Origin: Curvibacter cyanobacteriorum
GTDB lineage: Bacteria > Pseudomonadota > Gammaproteobacteria > Burkholderiales > Burkholderiaceae_C
DNA length: 64,000 nucleotides
Reading direction: 5' to 3'
NCBI RefSeq assembly: GCF_028649475.1
Contig: NZ_JAQSIP010000003.1
Span: 62,001 to 126,000 of the forward strand
Both the position numbers and the translations under genes were made by a program. Within the stretch, counting starts at the first letter, position 1. Every line of letters starts with the position of its first letter. This document shows, in pieces, positions 10,216 through 19,572 of this stretch. The notes under the pieces were generated by a model, which saw nothing but the letters and a program-made list of their open reading frames with translations, searched no databases and had not been told where the DNA came from.

Positions 10216-10370
10216 ATGGATGTAGGGGCGCTTCATTGTCCAGCGCAGGGGGTGATTCAGGGCGTTGATAAGGCTGCTTTTTGGGGTCGTTTTCACGTAT
10301 TCCGCTGGGCAGCAAATCCCTAGAGTGGTCCCTCAACCCACTCATCTCCCCCACCCAACAGGAGTATTTC

Positions 10371-11177
10371 ATGGCTGCCGTTATGACCCCGTTTCTGGAT
10401 TCGGACATCCGCCTCACCCCGCCCCGTGCCGGCCAACAGGCCTCGCTGTCGCAGGGGAAGGATGGCCTGGTCGAGGAGCGTTTGCCTTTCACGGTGCGTC
10501 TGGTTTCCAGTGAGCGGCAACTGGCCAAGGCCATCGCCATCCGGCATGCGGCCTATGCGCGACACTTGCCCGAATTTGCCGAATCCCTGAAGCAGGCGGA
10601 GCGCTCGGATTTCAGTGACGATTCCGTCATTTTGCTGGCCGAGTCGCGCCTGGACGGCTCCCCGCTGGGCACCATGCGCATCCAAACCAACCGCCACGAA
10701 CCGCTGCCGCTGGAGCAGTCGGTGGCGTTGCCGGACTGGTTGCGTCATGGGGGCGTGCTGGCCGAGGCCGTGCGCCTGGGCGTGACCGAGGGCGTGCAGG
10801 GCCTGCTGGTCAAAACGGTGCTCTTCAAGGCGTTTTTCCAGTACTGCGAACGCTTTGGCATCGACTGGATGGTGATCGCTGGGCGCTCGCCCCTGGACCG
10901 GCAGTACCGCCGCCTGATGTTCCGTGAGGTTTACCCCGAACTCGGCCCGGTGCCGCTGCGCCATGCGGGCAATATTCCGCACCGCGTCATGTGCTTTGAA
11001 GTCGGGACGGCCCGCACCTTGCCGAACGCCGAGCAGCATTCCTTCTACGACTTCTTGTTCCGCACCCACCACCCGGAAATTCAGCTCGACGATGTACCGC
11101 TGACCTCTCGCGCGTCACCGATGCCCATGCACCTGGCCCCGCGTGGGCCGGTGTCGGTGGGGGTTCGCCTTCAGTGA
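10371..11177 (+). CDS. FeeM-like N-acyl amino acid synthase (GNAT fold)
   Basis: The 268-residue protein resembles N-acyl amino acid synthases and autoinducer-synthase-like GNAT proteins. Supporting segments are VRLVSSERQLAKAIAIRHAAYARHLPEF near the N-terminus, the core VILLAESRLDGSPLGTMRIQTNRHEPLPLEQSVALPDWL and the following GVLAEAVRLGVTEG. ATG 10371 is preceded at six bases by AGGAG. Such enzymes transfer a fatty acyl chain, often from acyl carrier protein, to an amino acid; the actual substrate here is not known. The 3' end overlaps the convergent GGDEF-EAL gene by seven bases. Confidence 0.75.
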   Translation: MAAVMTPFLDSDIRLTPPRAGQQASLSQGKDGLVEERLPFTVRLVSSERQLAKAIAIRHAAYARHLPEFAESLKQAERSDFSDDSVILLAESRLDGSPLGTMRIQTNRHEPLPLEQSVALPDWLRHGGVLAEAVRLGVTEGVQGLLVKTVLFKAFFQYCERFGIDWMVIAGRSPLDRQYRRLMFREVYPELGPVPLRHAGNIPHRVMCFEVGTARTLPNAEQHSFYDFLFRTHHPEIQLDDVPLTSRASPMPMHLAPRGPVSVGVRLQ

Positions 11178-14110
11178 AAGCGCGGCAGCAGCAAGCCCTG
11201 GGGGTTGGTGGCCTGGCTGTGCAGGTAGACTTTCAGCGCTTCGTCCTGGATGAAGTCGGCTGAGGACCGGTGCTCCAACATCCGGGCCGGTGATTGGGCC
11301 CGGGCGATGGCAAAGCCCTGCACATAATCGACCCCGATGTCGGTCAGGGTCTGCACCGTGGCCGCGTCTTCCGCCCACTCTGCGATGGTCTTCATGCCCA
11401 GATTGCGGGCCAGATTGACAATGGCTTCGACGATGGCGATGTTGGCCGGGTGCTTGTTCATGTTCACAATGAAGCTGCCATCGATCTTCAACAAATCGGC
11501 TGGCAGGTCCTTCAGGTAGGAGAACGAGGTGTAGCCGGCCCCGAAGTCATCCAGCGCCACCTTGGCGCCGACGGCACGAACCCCGTCGATGAAGCGGCGC
11601 GTGTTCTCGAGGTCGTGCAGCGCGATGCTTTCGGTGATCTCCAGACACAGGCGACCCGCGATGTCCCGGTGGCGGTTCAGCAACTCGAACACGTCCTGGA
11701 CAAAACGCTCGTCGTTCAGCGAGGCGCCACTGAGGTTGACGCAGATGAACAGGGTGTTGTCGAGCTGGGGCAGGTGGGCGCTGAGCCAATTCAGGGTCTC
11801 AGAGATGACCCAGCGATCGATCACCCCCATGCGGCCACTGAACTCGGCCGCCGAGATCAGCCGGGGGGTCGGAACCAACTCACCCGCTGCATCGCGGGCC
11901 CGCAGCAGCACTTCAAAGTTGAGCGTCTGGAAGGGCTCGCTCAGCGACATGATGGGCTGCATCTCCAGGTACAAACCGTCCGGTGCCCCAGCGTTGGCCG
12001 ACAGCTGCTCGACCAGCTTCATCTCGGCCTCATGCTCCAGGAAGATCCGGGAGTGCCGTTCGAACACCACGAGGTGATCGCCACCGCTGGCCTTGGCATC
12101 CCGGCAGGCTCGGTCCGCCGTGGAGATGGCGTCTTTGTAGGCGGTGCCCGGTGCCACCTCGATCAAGCCGATGGAGCCCCGAACATGAAACGACCGCTCC
12201 CCCACCTTGATGGGGCGGGTGCGGATGCTGTTCACCATGCCCTGGCACAGCAGGGTGGCATGGGCTGCCCGGGTGTGGGGAATCACCAGCAGGAACTCGT
12301 CACCGCCGACGCGGCCCAATTGCATGTCGCCGGACAGCAGGTTGCTCAGGCGTTGGCTGATCTGCCGCAGCACCTCGTCACCCGCCGCGTTGCCATAGAT
12401 GTGGTTGATGAGCTTGAAACGGTCCAAGTCAATGAAGGCCACCGACACCTGGCCGCGTGCCTGGGGTTCGGACAAGGCCATCTCCAGCGCCCGTTGGATG
12501 CCTGTGCGGTTCAGCAGCTTGGTCAGCGGATCGTGGTGGGCCAGGAACTGCAGGTGGGCCGTGGCGCGCGCGCGTTCCGTGATGTCTTCGAGCGAGCCTT
12601 CAATGCGGTCGCGTGCCAGCGTGGCCTTGACCAAGAACTTCTTGGAGTTCGGGTCGCGGCTGTCGCGTCGGCTTTCGATCTCCAGTTCGGCGCCGATCTG
12701 GGTCCCCACCATGTGGGTCAGGCGCAGCCAGGAGTCTGGGCTGAAATAGCTGGTCCATTGGTTGCTGCCGTTCTCCAGCAAGGCGGGCCCGAGCAGCGCC
12801 ATCATGGCCGGATTCGCACTCAGAAAGCGGCCGTCGAGGTCGAGCGTGAACAGCCCGATCGGAATCACCTCGAAGGTGTGTTGCAGGGCGGCCTGGGCTT
12901 CTTGCTTTTGTTGGTTTTCCTGGCGCATCTGCGCTGCAATCGCCAACGAGGCCAGCAGGCTCGACGACAAGGCGGCTGTCACGCTGTTGACCGAACCCAA
13001 CAGCGACTTCTGACCCAAGGCCGCCGACGCAATCTCGTACAGGCTGGCCAGCAGGGTGATTGCGATCGAGGCGCTGTACCAGAGCACCACCGGCGTGCGG
13101 GAGTGGGCCAGCACCCGCAGCAACAAATACAGCAGCGCCGCGCCACACAGGGTGGTGCTGACCCACACCAAGGGCAGGAACTGCGCAAACGACAAGCAGG
13201 TGGACAAGGCCAGCAACGGCAGGCACACCCACTGGATCAGCCTCATCCGACCCATTTGCTGGGTGGCCAGCAACTCTTTGCGCAGCAGGTTGCTGAACAG
13301 GGTCACGCCTACCACAAAGAACAGGGTGACCGTCAACAGCCGGCTGCGCCCGATCAGGTCGGCGGGGATCATGCGCTCCAGCCACCCCAGGTCCCAGCCG
13401 GCCGACAAAGAGGCCATGCGCAGGTTGATCACCAGCCACACGGCAAAGAGCAGGTGCAGGCGGCTGCGGGTGATGGCTGCCGTGATCAGGATGAAGACCG
13501 CCAACACCAGCAGCCCCCCATTGAGCAGGCCCGCGTTGTGGTCAAACTCGCGCACCGCGACCGACCAGGCAGATTCGTTCCACAACAACACACTCAGTTT
13601 CGCCGGGCCCACCGCGTCGATTTGGCAAAGAAGTCGGTGGGGGCTGGATTGCGCCGCCACCTGCAAGGCAAAGCCACCTCGGGAACTGATCAGTCGGCCA
13701 GTCTGGCCATGGTGTGACGCGCGCCCCAGCAGGGTCAGCGATGTCCGGTCCCAGCAGCTCATCTGGGTGGCGTGGCGGGACGGGAACTCCAGCATCCAGT
13801 GACCCGAGGCCGTTTTGGCGGGCAGATCGAGTTGCAGCCAAACCGGCGACTCGGAGAGGTGCGTCTCATGCTGAGACACTTCGGTGCGGTCGCTGAAGGA
13901 TTTGAGCGCTTGCTCTGGCGTCCAGGAGGACTCTGCACTGACCGCTTTGAAACGCAAGGTCTCGTTGCTGGTTTCCGGGTAGATGTGCGGCCAGAACACC
14001 AGCGCCCAGACGGAAAACAGCAACACCCCGGCCGGCAGGATGTAGATGGACAGCGCCAGCAAAAACCGGTCAAGCCAGTGCTCAGCGCGGGGCGTATCGG
14101 AAAGGGTCAC
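11171..14110 (-). CDS. Membrane PAS-GGDEF-EAL protein
   Basis: The 979-residue protein starts at GTG 14110-14108. An N-terminal membrane helix (about 17-38) is followed by a periplasmic region to about 190, a block of about seven membrane helices to about 385, a PAS-like region (about 410-525), a GGDEF domain and an EAL domain. The GGDEF motif RVGGDEF (near 602) is intact, so diguanylate cyclase activity is plausible. In the EAL domain the signature reads EVL (FEVLLRA, near 730) instead of EAL, but downstream phosphodiesterase motifs such as LEITES, ALDDFGAGYTS and KIDGSF are kept. It probably makes and/or degrades cyclic di-GMP at the membrane. The gene overlaps the convergent FeeM-like gene by seven bases. 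Confidence 0.9.
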   Translation of the reverse strand: MTLSDTPRAEHWLDRFLLALSIYILPAGVLLFSVWALVFWPHIYPETSNETLRFKAVSAESSWTPEQALKSFSDRTEVSQHETHLSESPVWLQLDLPAKTASGHWMLEFPSRHATQMSCWDRTSLTLLGRASHHGQTGRLISSRGGFALQVAAQSSPHRLLCQIDAVGPAKLSVLLWNESAWSVAVREFDHNAGLLNGGLLVLAVFILITAAITRSRLHLLFAVWLVINLRMASLSAGWDLGWLERMIPADLIGRSRLLTVTLFFVVGVTLFSNLLRKELLATQQMGRMRLIQWVCLPLLALSTCLSFAQFLPLVWVSTTLCGAALLYLLLRVLAHSRTPVVLWYSASIAITLLASLYEIASAALGQKSLLGSVNSVTAALSSSLLASLAIAAQMRQENQQKQEAQAALQHTFEVIPIGLFTLDLDGRFLSANPAMMALLGPALLENGSNQWTSYFSPDSWLRLTHMVGTQIGAELEIESRRDSRDPNSKKFLVKATLARDRIEGSLEDITERARATAHLQFLAHHDPLTKLLNRTGIQRALEMALSEPQARGQVSVAFIDLDRFKLINHIYGNAAGDEVLRQISQRLSNLLSGDMQLGRVGGDEFLLVIPHTRAAHATLLCQGMVNSIRTRPIKVGERSFHVRGSIGLIEVAPGTAYKDAISTADRACRDAKASGGDHLVVFERHSRIFLEHEAEMKLVEQLSANAGAPDGLYLEMQPIMSLSEPFQTLNFEVLLRARDAAGELVPTPRLISAAEFSGRMGVIDRWVISETLNWLSAHLPQLDNTLFICVNLSGASLNDERFVQDVFELLNRHRDIAGRLCLEITESIALHDLENTRRFIDGVRAVGAKVALDDFGAGYTSFSYLKDLPADLLKIDGSFIVNMNKHPANIAIVEAIVNLARNLGMKTIAEWAEDAATVQTLTDIGVDYVQGFAIARAQSPARMLEHRSSADFIQDEALKVYLHSQATNPQGLLLPRFH

Positions 14111-14359
14111 GTCGTCGGAAATGACACAACGAACCGTGCCTGGCTCCGAGCTGGATCACATCTGCTTGGCATGGGTCGAGGTTGTAAATAGATTGATCAA
14201 TTATGAGGGGATTGTTGCCCTGGCAATCATCAACTTGAGGGATTCCCCCTGACAGTGAAGATGGTGTTGGTTCAACCCCACCGTTTTGGTGGACCTGCTG
14301 CACCGACCAGGCCGCAGCTGCGCAAGCCCACCGCATGCGCCCCCGCATCTCGCCCCCGC

Positions 14360-14442
14360 ATACGCCACCCGGCGTATTCCTCATACCGCCTGCGCTTCCT
14401 ACGATGACATCCGTCGTCATCGAAGTGTCACCAGGGGGTGAC
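14360..14442. promoter_or_regulatory. Cluster of three perfect inverted repeats before urtA
   Basis: The 375-base gap between the GGDEF-EAL gene and urtA has no convincing gene. It holds ATACGCC-4-GGCGTAT (14360-14377), CGATGAC-7-GTCATCG (14402-14422) and GTCACC-4-GGTGAC (14427-14442), all exact. They end 43 bases before the urtA start. They may be operators for nitrogen control or hairpins in the leader. No sigma-54 promoter with correct spacing was found by eye. Confidence 0.45.
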
Positions 14443-14485
14443 GCCCCCGGTGACGGACCGATCCAACCTCAACCGGAGTTTCCTC

Positions 14486-15748
14486 ATGCAACGTCGCTTC
14501 ACCCTCAAGGCCCTGACCGCCGCCGTCGCGCTCGCAGGCATCACCGCCATCCCGGCCCAGGCCGCAGACACCATCAAGGTCGGCGTGCTGCACAGCCTGT
14601 CGGGCACCATGGCCATCTCGGAAACCGTGTTGAAAGACACCGTGCTGATGGCCATTGAAGAAATCAACGCCAAGGGCGGCGTGCTGGGCAAGAAGCTCGA
14701 GCCCGTGATCGTGGACCCGGCCTCCAACTGGCCGCTGTTCGCTGAAAAGACCAAGCAACTGCTGACCCAGGACAAGGTCAGCGTGATCTTCGGCTGCTGG
14801 ACCAGCGTGTCGCGCAAGTCGGTGCTGCCGGTGGTGGAAGAGCTCAACGGCCTGCTGTTCTACCCGGTGCAGTACGAAGGTGAAGAACTGTCCAAGAACG
14901 TGTTCTACACCGGCGCCGCCCCGAACCAGCAAGCCATCCCCGCCGTCGACTACCTGATGAGCAAGGACGGCGGCGCGGCCAAGCGCTGGGTGCTGCTGGG
15001 CACCGACTACGTGTACCCCCGCACCACCAACAAGATCCTGCGCGCCTACCTGAAGAGCAAGGGCGTGAAGGAATCGGACATCGACGAGAAGTACACCCCC
15101 TTCGGTCACTCCGACTACCAAACCATCGTGGCCGACATCAAGAAGTTCAGCCAGGGTGGCAAGACCGCCGTGGTGTCCACCATCAACGGCGACTCCAACG
15201 TGCCGTTCTACAAGGAACTGGGCAACGCCGGCCTGAAGGCCAAGGACGTGCCGGTGGTGGCGTTCTCGGTGGGTGAAGAAGAACTGCGCGGCGTGGACAC
15301 CAAGCCGCTGGTGGGCCACCTGGCCGCCTGGAACTACTTCATGTCCATCAAGAACCCGAGCAACGACGAGTTCATCAAGAAGTGGAGCGCTTACGCCAAG
15401 GCCAACAACATCGCTGGCCACAAGGACAAGCCCCTGACCAACGACCCGATGGAAGCCACCTACATCGGCATCAACATGTGGAAGCAAGCGGTTGAGAAGG
15501 CCAAGTCCACCGACGTGGACAAGGTGATCGCCGCCATGGCCGGCCAGACCTTCAAGGCCCCGAGCGGCATCGTCTCCAAGATGGACGAAAAGAACCACCA
15601 CCTGCACAAGTCGGTGTTCATCGGCGAAATCAAGGCCGACGGTCAGTTCAACGTGGTCTGGAAGACCCCGGGCCCGGTCAAGGCCAAGCCCTGGAGCCCC
15701 TTCATCGAAGGCAACGAGAAGAAGGCTGACGAGCCCGCCAAGAAGTAA
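14486..15748 (+). CDS. urtA: Urea ABC transporter substrate-binding protein
   Basis: The 420-residue protein has a signal peptide (MQRRFTLKALTAAVALAGITAIPAQAA, cleaved near 27) and then DTIKVGVLHSLSGTMAISETVLKD, the start of a type I periplasmic binding fold of the branched-chain amino acid/amide group. The segment VIFGCWTSVSRKSVLPVVEELNGLLFYPVQYEGEE is characteristic of UrtA. ATG 14486 has GGAG eight bases upstream. It is the first gene of urtABCDE, all on the plus strand, which forms a high-affinity urea importer usually induced by nitrogen limitation. Confidence 0.95.
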   Translation: MQRRFTLKALTAAVALAGITAIPAQAADTIKVGVLHSLSGTMAISETVLKDTVLMAIEEINAKGGVLGKKLEPVIVDPASNWPLFAEKTKQLLTQDKVSVIFGCWTSVSRKSVLPVVEELNGLLFYPVQYEGEELSKNVFYTGAAPNQQAIPAVDYLMSKDGGAAKRWVLLGTDYVYPRTTNKILRAYLKSKGVKESDIDEKYTPFGHSDYQTIVADIKKFSQGGKTAVVSTINGDSNVPFYKELGNAGLKAKDVPVVAFSVGEEELRGVDTKPLVGHLAAWNYFMSIKNPSNDEFIKKWSAYAKANNIAGHKDKPLTNDPMEATYIGINMWKQAVEKAKSTDVDKVIAAMAGQTFKAPSGIVSKMDEKNHHLHKSVFIGEIKADGQFNVVWKTPGPVKAKPWSPFIEGNEKKADEPAKK

Positions 15749-15862
15749 TTGCCACCGGCCCCCACCCGGGGGCCACCGGACCTGCGACCCGCCTTGCAGG
15801 TCACCCGGGCGCTGTGCTGGCCAAGATACGGCTCAGCGCCCCACCCAGACCCCCGAGGCGCC

Positions 15863-17440
15863 ATGCTGATCCGACTCCTTTTCTCCCTCGCTGCCCTGCT
15901 GGCAGCCTGCCAGGCCCATGCCCTGGACCCCGCCGTGGCCCTGTCGCTGGTCAGCGGCGACACCGACGCCCGCATCGAGGCGCTGGCCAAAGCGACCGCC
16001 ACCCCCGACGACCCGACCGCGGCCCTGATCCAGGCCCTGGCCGACGACGCCGTCAAGGTCAAAGGACAACAGGTGTGGCTGATCCAGAAAGACGGCCGAG
16101 GCCTGGACCCGGTCACCGGCACCGCCTCGCCCGTGCCCGACGACGCCGAAGACGTCATCAACAACAACCGCATGCGTGGCGAGATCGACGCCGCGCTGGC
16201 CGCGCTCAAGCTGTTCTCGCCGGACGAGAAAGTGCGCCGCGAAGCCGTCAAGACGCTGGAGACGGAAACCGACGAAGCGCGCCTGCCGCTGATCGAGAAA
16301 GCCCTCGCGGCCGAAACCGTGCCCGCCCTCAAGGACCAACTGGCCGTGGTGCGCGCCCGCATCCTGCTGGGCAGCAGCGACGCCGCTCGCCGCCTGGAAG
16401 CCGCGCGTACGCTGGGCGACAGCCACAACGCCAGCACCAAGACGGTGTTGGTCGAACGCCTCAAAGAGGAAACCGACGTCGGCGTGAAGAGCGCCATCCA
16501 GCGCTCGCTGCAAAGCATCGAAGCCTCGCTGGTCTGGAGCGACCGCCTGGGCGCTCTGTTCTCGGGCATCAGCCTGGGGTCCATCCTGCTGCTGGTGGCG
16601 CTGGGCCTGGCCATCACCTACGGCCTGATGGGGGTGATCAACATGGCCCATGGCGAGCTGATGATGATTGGCGCCTACGCCACCTACGTGGTGCAGGGCC
16701 TGTTCCAGAAATACCTGCCGGGGGCCTTTGACTGGTACCTGCTGGCGGCGGTGCCGGTGTCTTTCCTGGCCTCGGCCCTGATGGGCGCCGCGCTCGAGCG
16801 CAGCGTGCTGCGCTTCCTGTACGGCCGCCCGCTGGAGACCCTGCTTGCCACCTGGGGCATCAGCCTGATGCTGATGCAGCTGGTGCGCACGATTTTTGGC
16901 GCGCAGAACGTGGGCGTCGAGAACCCCAGCTGGATGAGTGGCGGCGTGCTGCTCATGGGCAACCTGCAGCTGCCGTGGAACCGCATCATCATCATCGCCT
17001 TCGCCGCCGCGGTGCTGCTGGGCATGGCCTTCCTGATCGGCAAGACCCGCCTGGGCCTGTTTGTGCGCGGCGTGACGCAGAACCGCCCGATCGCCTCGTG
17101 CATGGGCGTCAACACCGCACGCATCGACACCTACGCCTTCGCGCTGGGGTCGGGCATCGCCGGTCTGGCCGGTTGCGCGCTGAGCCAGGTGGGTAATGTG
17201 GGCCCGGACCTGGGCCAGGGCTACATCGTGGACTCGTTCATGGTGGTGGTGCTGGGCGGGGTGGGGCAGTTGGCCGGCACCGTTTACGCGGCGCTGGGCC
17301 TGGGCATCCTGAACAAGTTTCTTGAGGGCTTCGCCGGGGCCGTGCTGGCCAAGATCGCGGTCCTCGTTTTCATCATCGTCTTCATCCAGAAGCGCCCGCA
17401 AGGCATCTTCGCGATGAAGGGCCGCTCTGCAGAAGCCTGA
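15863..17440 (+). CDS. urtB: Urea ABC transporter permease UrtB
   Basis: The 525-residue protein has a signal-like N-terminus (MLIRLLFSLAALLAACQAHA) followed by a periplasmic helical region of about 210 residues with repeated EAVKTLE and AARTLGD-like segments, then a LivH-type permease from about residue 230 (ISLGSILLLVALGLAITYGLMGVINMAHGE). The long N-terminal extension is usual for UrtB and absent from ordinary LivH. ATG 15863 is preferred over longer readings because it gives the signal peptide. It forms the membrane channel with UrtC and lies 114 bases after urtA and 13 before urtC. Confidence 0.94.
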   Translation: MLIRLLFSLAALLAACQAHALDPAVALSLVSGDTDARIEALAKATATPDDPTAALIQALADDAVKVKGQQVWLIQKDGRGLDPVTGTASPVPDDAEDVINNNRMRGEIDAALAALKLFSPDEKVRREAVKTLETETDEARLPLIEKALAAETVPALKDQLAVVRARILLGSSDAARRLEAARTLGDSHNASTKTVLVERLKEETDVGVKSAIQRSLQSIEASLVWSDRLGALFSGISLGSILLLVALGLAITYGLMGVINMAHGELMMIGAYATYVVQGLFQKYLPGAFDWYLLAAVPVSFLASALMGAALERSVLRFLYGRPLETLLATWGISLMLMQLVRTIFGAQNVGVENPSWMSGGVLLMGNLQLPWNRIIIIAFAAAVLLGMAFLIGKTRLGLFVRGVTQNRPIASCMGVNTARIDTYAFALGSGIAGLAGCALSQVGNVGPDLGQGYIVDSFMVVVLGGVGQLAGTVYAALGLGILNKFLEGFAGAVLAKIAVLVFIIVFIQKRPQGIFAMKGRSAEA

Positions 17441-17453
17441 AGGAGCGCAGCAA

Positions 17454-18602
17454 ATGACCATGACCTCCACTTCTACTTCGACGACATCCGCCTCGTCCCC
17501 CCGCGTGGCCTTGCCAGCCCCGGCACCACTTCTGTCGGGCGCGGGTTGGGGTGCCTTTCTGCTGGCCCTGATCGTGGTGTGCGCGGTGGCCCCGGTGCTC
17601 AACCTGATGGTGCCTGCCGACAGCGTGTTCCACCTCAGCGACTACGCGGTCGCCCTGGTCGGCAAGATCATGTGCTATGCCATCGTCGCCCTGGCGATGG
17701 ACCTGATCTGGGGCTACACCGGCATCCTGAGCCTGGGCCACGGCCTGTTCTTTGCGCTCGGTGGCTATGTGATGGGCATGTACCTGATGCGCCAGATCGG
17801 CCGCGACGGCAACTACAAGAGCGACCTGCCGGACTTCATGGTGTTCCTGGACTGGAAGGCCTTGCCCTGGCACTGGACCTTCTCGGACAGTTTTGTCGCC
17901 ACCCTGATCCTGATCGTGCTGGTGCCCGGCCTGGTGGCCCTGGTGTTTGGCTTCTTCGCCTTCCGCTCGCGCATCAAGGGGGTGTACTTCTCGATCATCA
18001 CCCAGGCCATGACCTTTGCGGCGATGCTGCTGTTCTTCCGCAACGAAACCGGCTTTGGCGGCAACAACGGCTTCACCGATTTCAAGCGCATCCTCGGCCT
18101 GCCGATCGCCACGCCCAGCATGCGCATGACCTTGTTCGTGCTGACCGGCCTGACCCTGCTGGGCTTCTTCCTGATGGCGCGCTGGTTGATCCGCTCCAAG
18201 TTCGGTCGCGTGCTGCAGGCCATCCGCGACGCCGAGAGCCGCGTCATGTTCTCGGGCTACAACCCGCTGCCCTACAAGCTCACCATCTGGACCCTGTCGG
18301 CCGTCATGTGCGGTGTGGCGGGCGCTCTGTATGTGCCCCAGGTGGGCATCATCAACCCCGGGGAAATGAGCACGGCGGCCTCCATCGAGATGGCGGTGTG
18401 GGCGGCGGTGGGCGGTCGTGCCACGCTGATCGGTCCGGTGATCGGGGCCTTCCTGGTCAATGGGGCCAAGAGCTGGCTGACCGTCACGGCGCCGGAGTTC
18501 TGGCTGTATTTCCTGGGCGCGCTGTTCATTGCCGTGACCCTGTACCTGCCGCAAGGGGTGGTGGGCCTGGTGAAGAAGTTTCGTGAAGGGGGCGGTCAAT
18601 GA
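17454..18602 (+). CDS. urtC: Urea ABC transporter permease UrtC
   Basis: The 382-residue protein is a LivM-type permease with about ten hydrophobic segments. The family segment MDLIWGYTGILSLGHGLFFALGGYVMGMYL and the cytoplasmic coupling loop RFGRVLQAIRDAESRVMFSGYN-like stretch are present. It follows urtB at 13 bases behind AAGGAG and overlaps urtD by four bases (ATGA at 18599-18602). It pairs with UrtB to form the transmembrane part of the urea importer. Confidence 0.95.
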   Translation: MTMTSTSTSTTSASSPRVALPAPAPLLSGAGWGAFLLALIVVCAVAPVLNLMVPADSVFHLSDYAVALVGKIMCYAIVALAMDLIWGYTGILSLGHGLFFALGGYVMGMYLMRQIGRDGNYKSDLPDFMVFLDWKALPWHWTFSDSFVATLILIVLVPGLVALVFGFFAFRSRIKGVYFSIITQAMTFAAMLLFFRNETGFGGNNGFTDFKRILGLPIATPSMRMTLFVLTGLTLLGFFLMARWLIRSKFGRVLQAIRDAESRVMFSGYNPLPYKLTIWTLSAVMCGVAGALYVPQVGIINPGEMSTAASIEMAVWAAVGGRATLIGPVIGAFLVNGAKSWLTVTAPEFWLYFLGALFIAVTLYLPQGVVGLVKKFREGGGQ

Positions 18603-19480
18603 CGCCAGATCTGTTGGAGCAGGGCGCGCGCCGCGCCGAGGCCCGCATGGCGGCCTTGCAGGCTGAGAAGAGCAACACCGAATCTGGTGGCCGCACGGCG
18701 GGCTTTGGCCGGGTCGTGACGCAGGGCGAGGTCGATGTGAGCCACGGCCGCATCCTCTACCTCGAGGACGTGAGCGTCAGTTTTGACGGCTTCAAGGCCA
18801 TCAACAAGCTGTCGCTCGACATCGCCCCGGGCGAGCTGCGCTGCATCATCGGCCCCAATGGGGCCGGCAAGACCACGATGATGGACATCATCACCGGCAA
18901 GACCCGGCCCGACGAAGGCCAGGTTTATTTCGGCAGCACGATCGACCTGCTGCGCTACCGCGAGGCTGAGATCGCCCAGTTGGGCATCGGGCGCAAGTTC
19001 CAGAAGCCCACCGTGTTCGAACACCTGACCGTGTTCGAGAACCTGGAGCTGGCGCTGAAGACGCACAAGGGCGTGCGCGCCTCGATGTTCTTCCGCCTCG
19101 ATTCGGCGCAGAAAGACCGCCTCGCCGAGGTGCTGCACACGATTCACCTCGCCGAGCATGTGACACGCCTGTCGGGCAACCTGAGCCACGGGCAGAAGCA
19201 GTGGCTCGAGATCGGCATGCTGCTGATGCAAGACCCCAAGCTGCTGCTGCTCGACGAACCGGTGGCCGGCATGACCGACGAGGAAACCGCCCGCACCGCC
19301 GAGTTGTTCCTGACGCTCAAGGGCAAGCACTCGCTGATGGTGGTGGAGCACGACATGAGCTTCATCCGCACCATCTCCGACATCGTGACGGTGCTGTGCG
19401 ACGGCTCGGTGCTGGCCCAAGGCACGCTCGATCAAGTGCAGGCCGATGAGCGCGTGATCGAGGTTTACCTCGGGCGGTGA
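18599..19480 (+). CDS. urtD: Urea ABC transporter ATPase UrtD
   Basis: The 293-residue protein is a LivG-type ATPase. Walker A is GPNGAGKTT, the signature is LSHGQKQWLEIGMLL (a recognised UrtD variant of LSGGQ), Walker B is LLLLDEPVAGM, and the switch histidine lies in MVVEHDMSFI. About 45 residues precede the first ATPase strand, longer than most LivG proteins; the ATG used overlaps the urtC stop, which supports it. It energises urea import together with UrtE. Confidence 0.95.
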   Translation: MTPDLLEQGARRAEARMAALQAEKSNTESGGRTAGFGRVVTQGEVDVSHGRILYLEDVSVSFDGFKAINKLSLDIAPGELRCIIGPNGAGKTTMMDIITGKTRPDEGQVYFGSTIDLLRYREAEIAQLGIGRKFQKPTVFEHLTVFENLELALKTHKGVRASMFFRLDSAQKDRLAEVLHTIHLAEHVTRLSGNLSHGQKQWLEIGMLLMQDPKLLLLDEPVAGMTDEETARTAELFLTLKGKHSLMVVEHDMSFIRTISDIVTVLCDGSVLAQGTLDQVQADERVIEVYLGR

Positions 19481-19572
19481 TCCACACAAGCCACAGCGCA
19501 ACGCGAGGGGCGCCGCCCCAGCGGTGCCAAGCAGCCACCCTGACCTCACCTCAACCTGACTAGCCTGCCACC

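Noticed and set aside
14160-14185. A sigma-54 promoter before urtA (TTGGCATG followed by TTGTA).
   Set aside because: The distance between the GG and GC elements does not give the required ten bases, and the GC is missing.
14432-14456. Possible guanidine-II (mini-ykkC) hairpins in the urtA leader, because GACG appears in two successive loops.
   Set aside because: The loops are five bases (TGACG and GACGG), not ACGR tetraloops, and the spacing does not match; kept only as unexplained inverted repeats.
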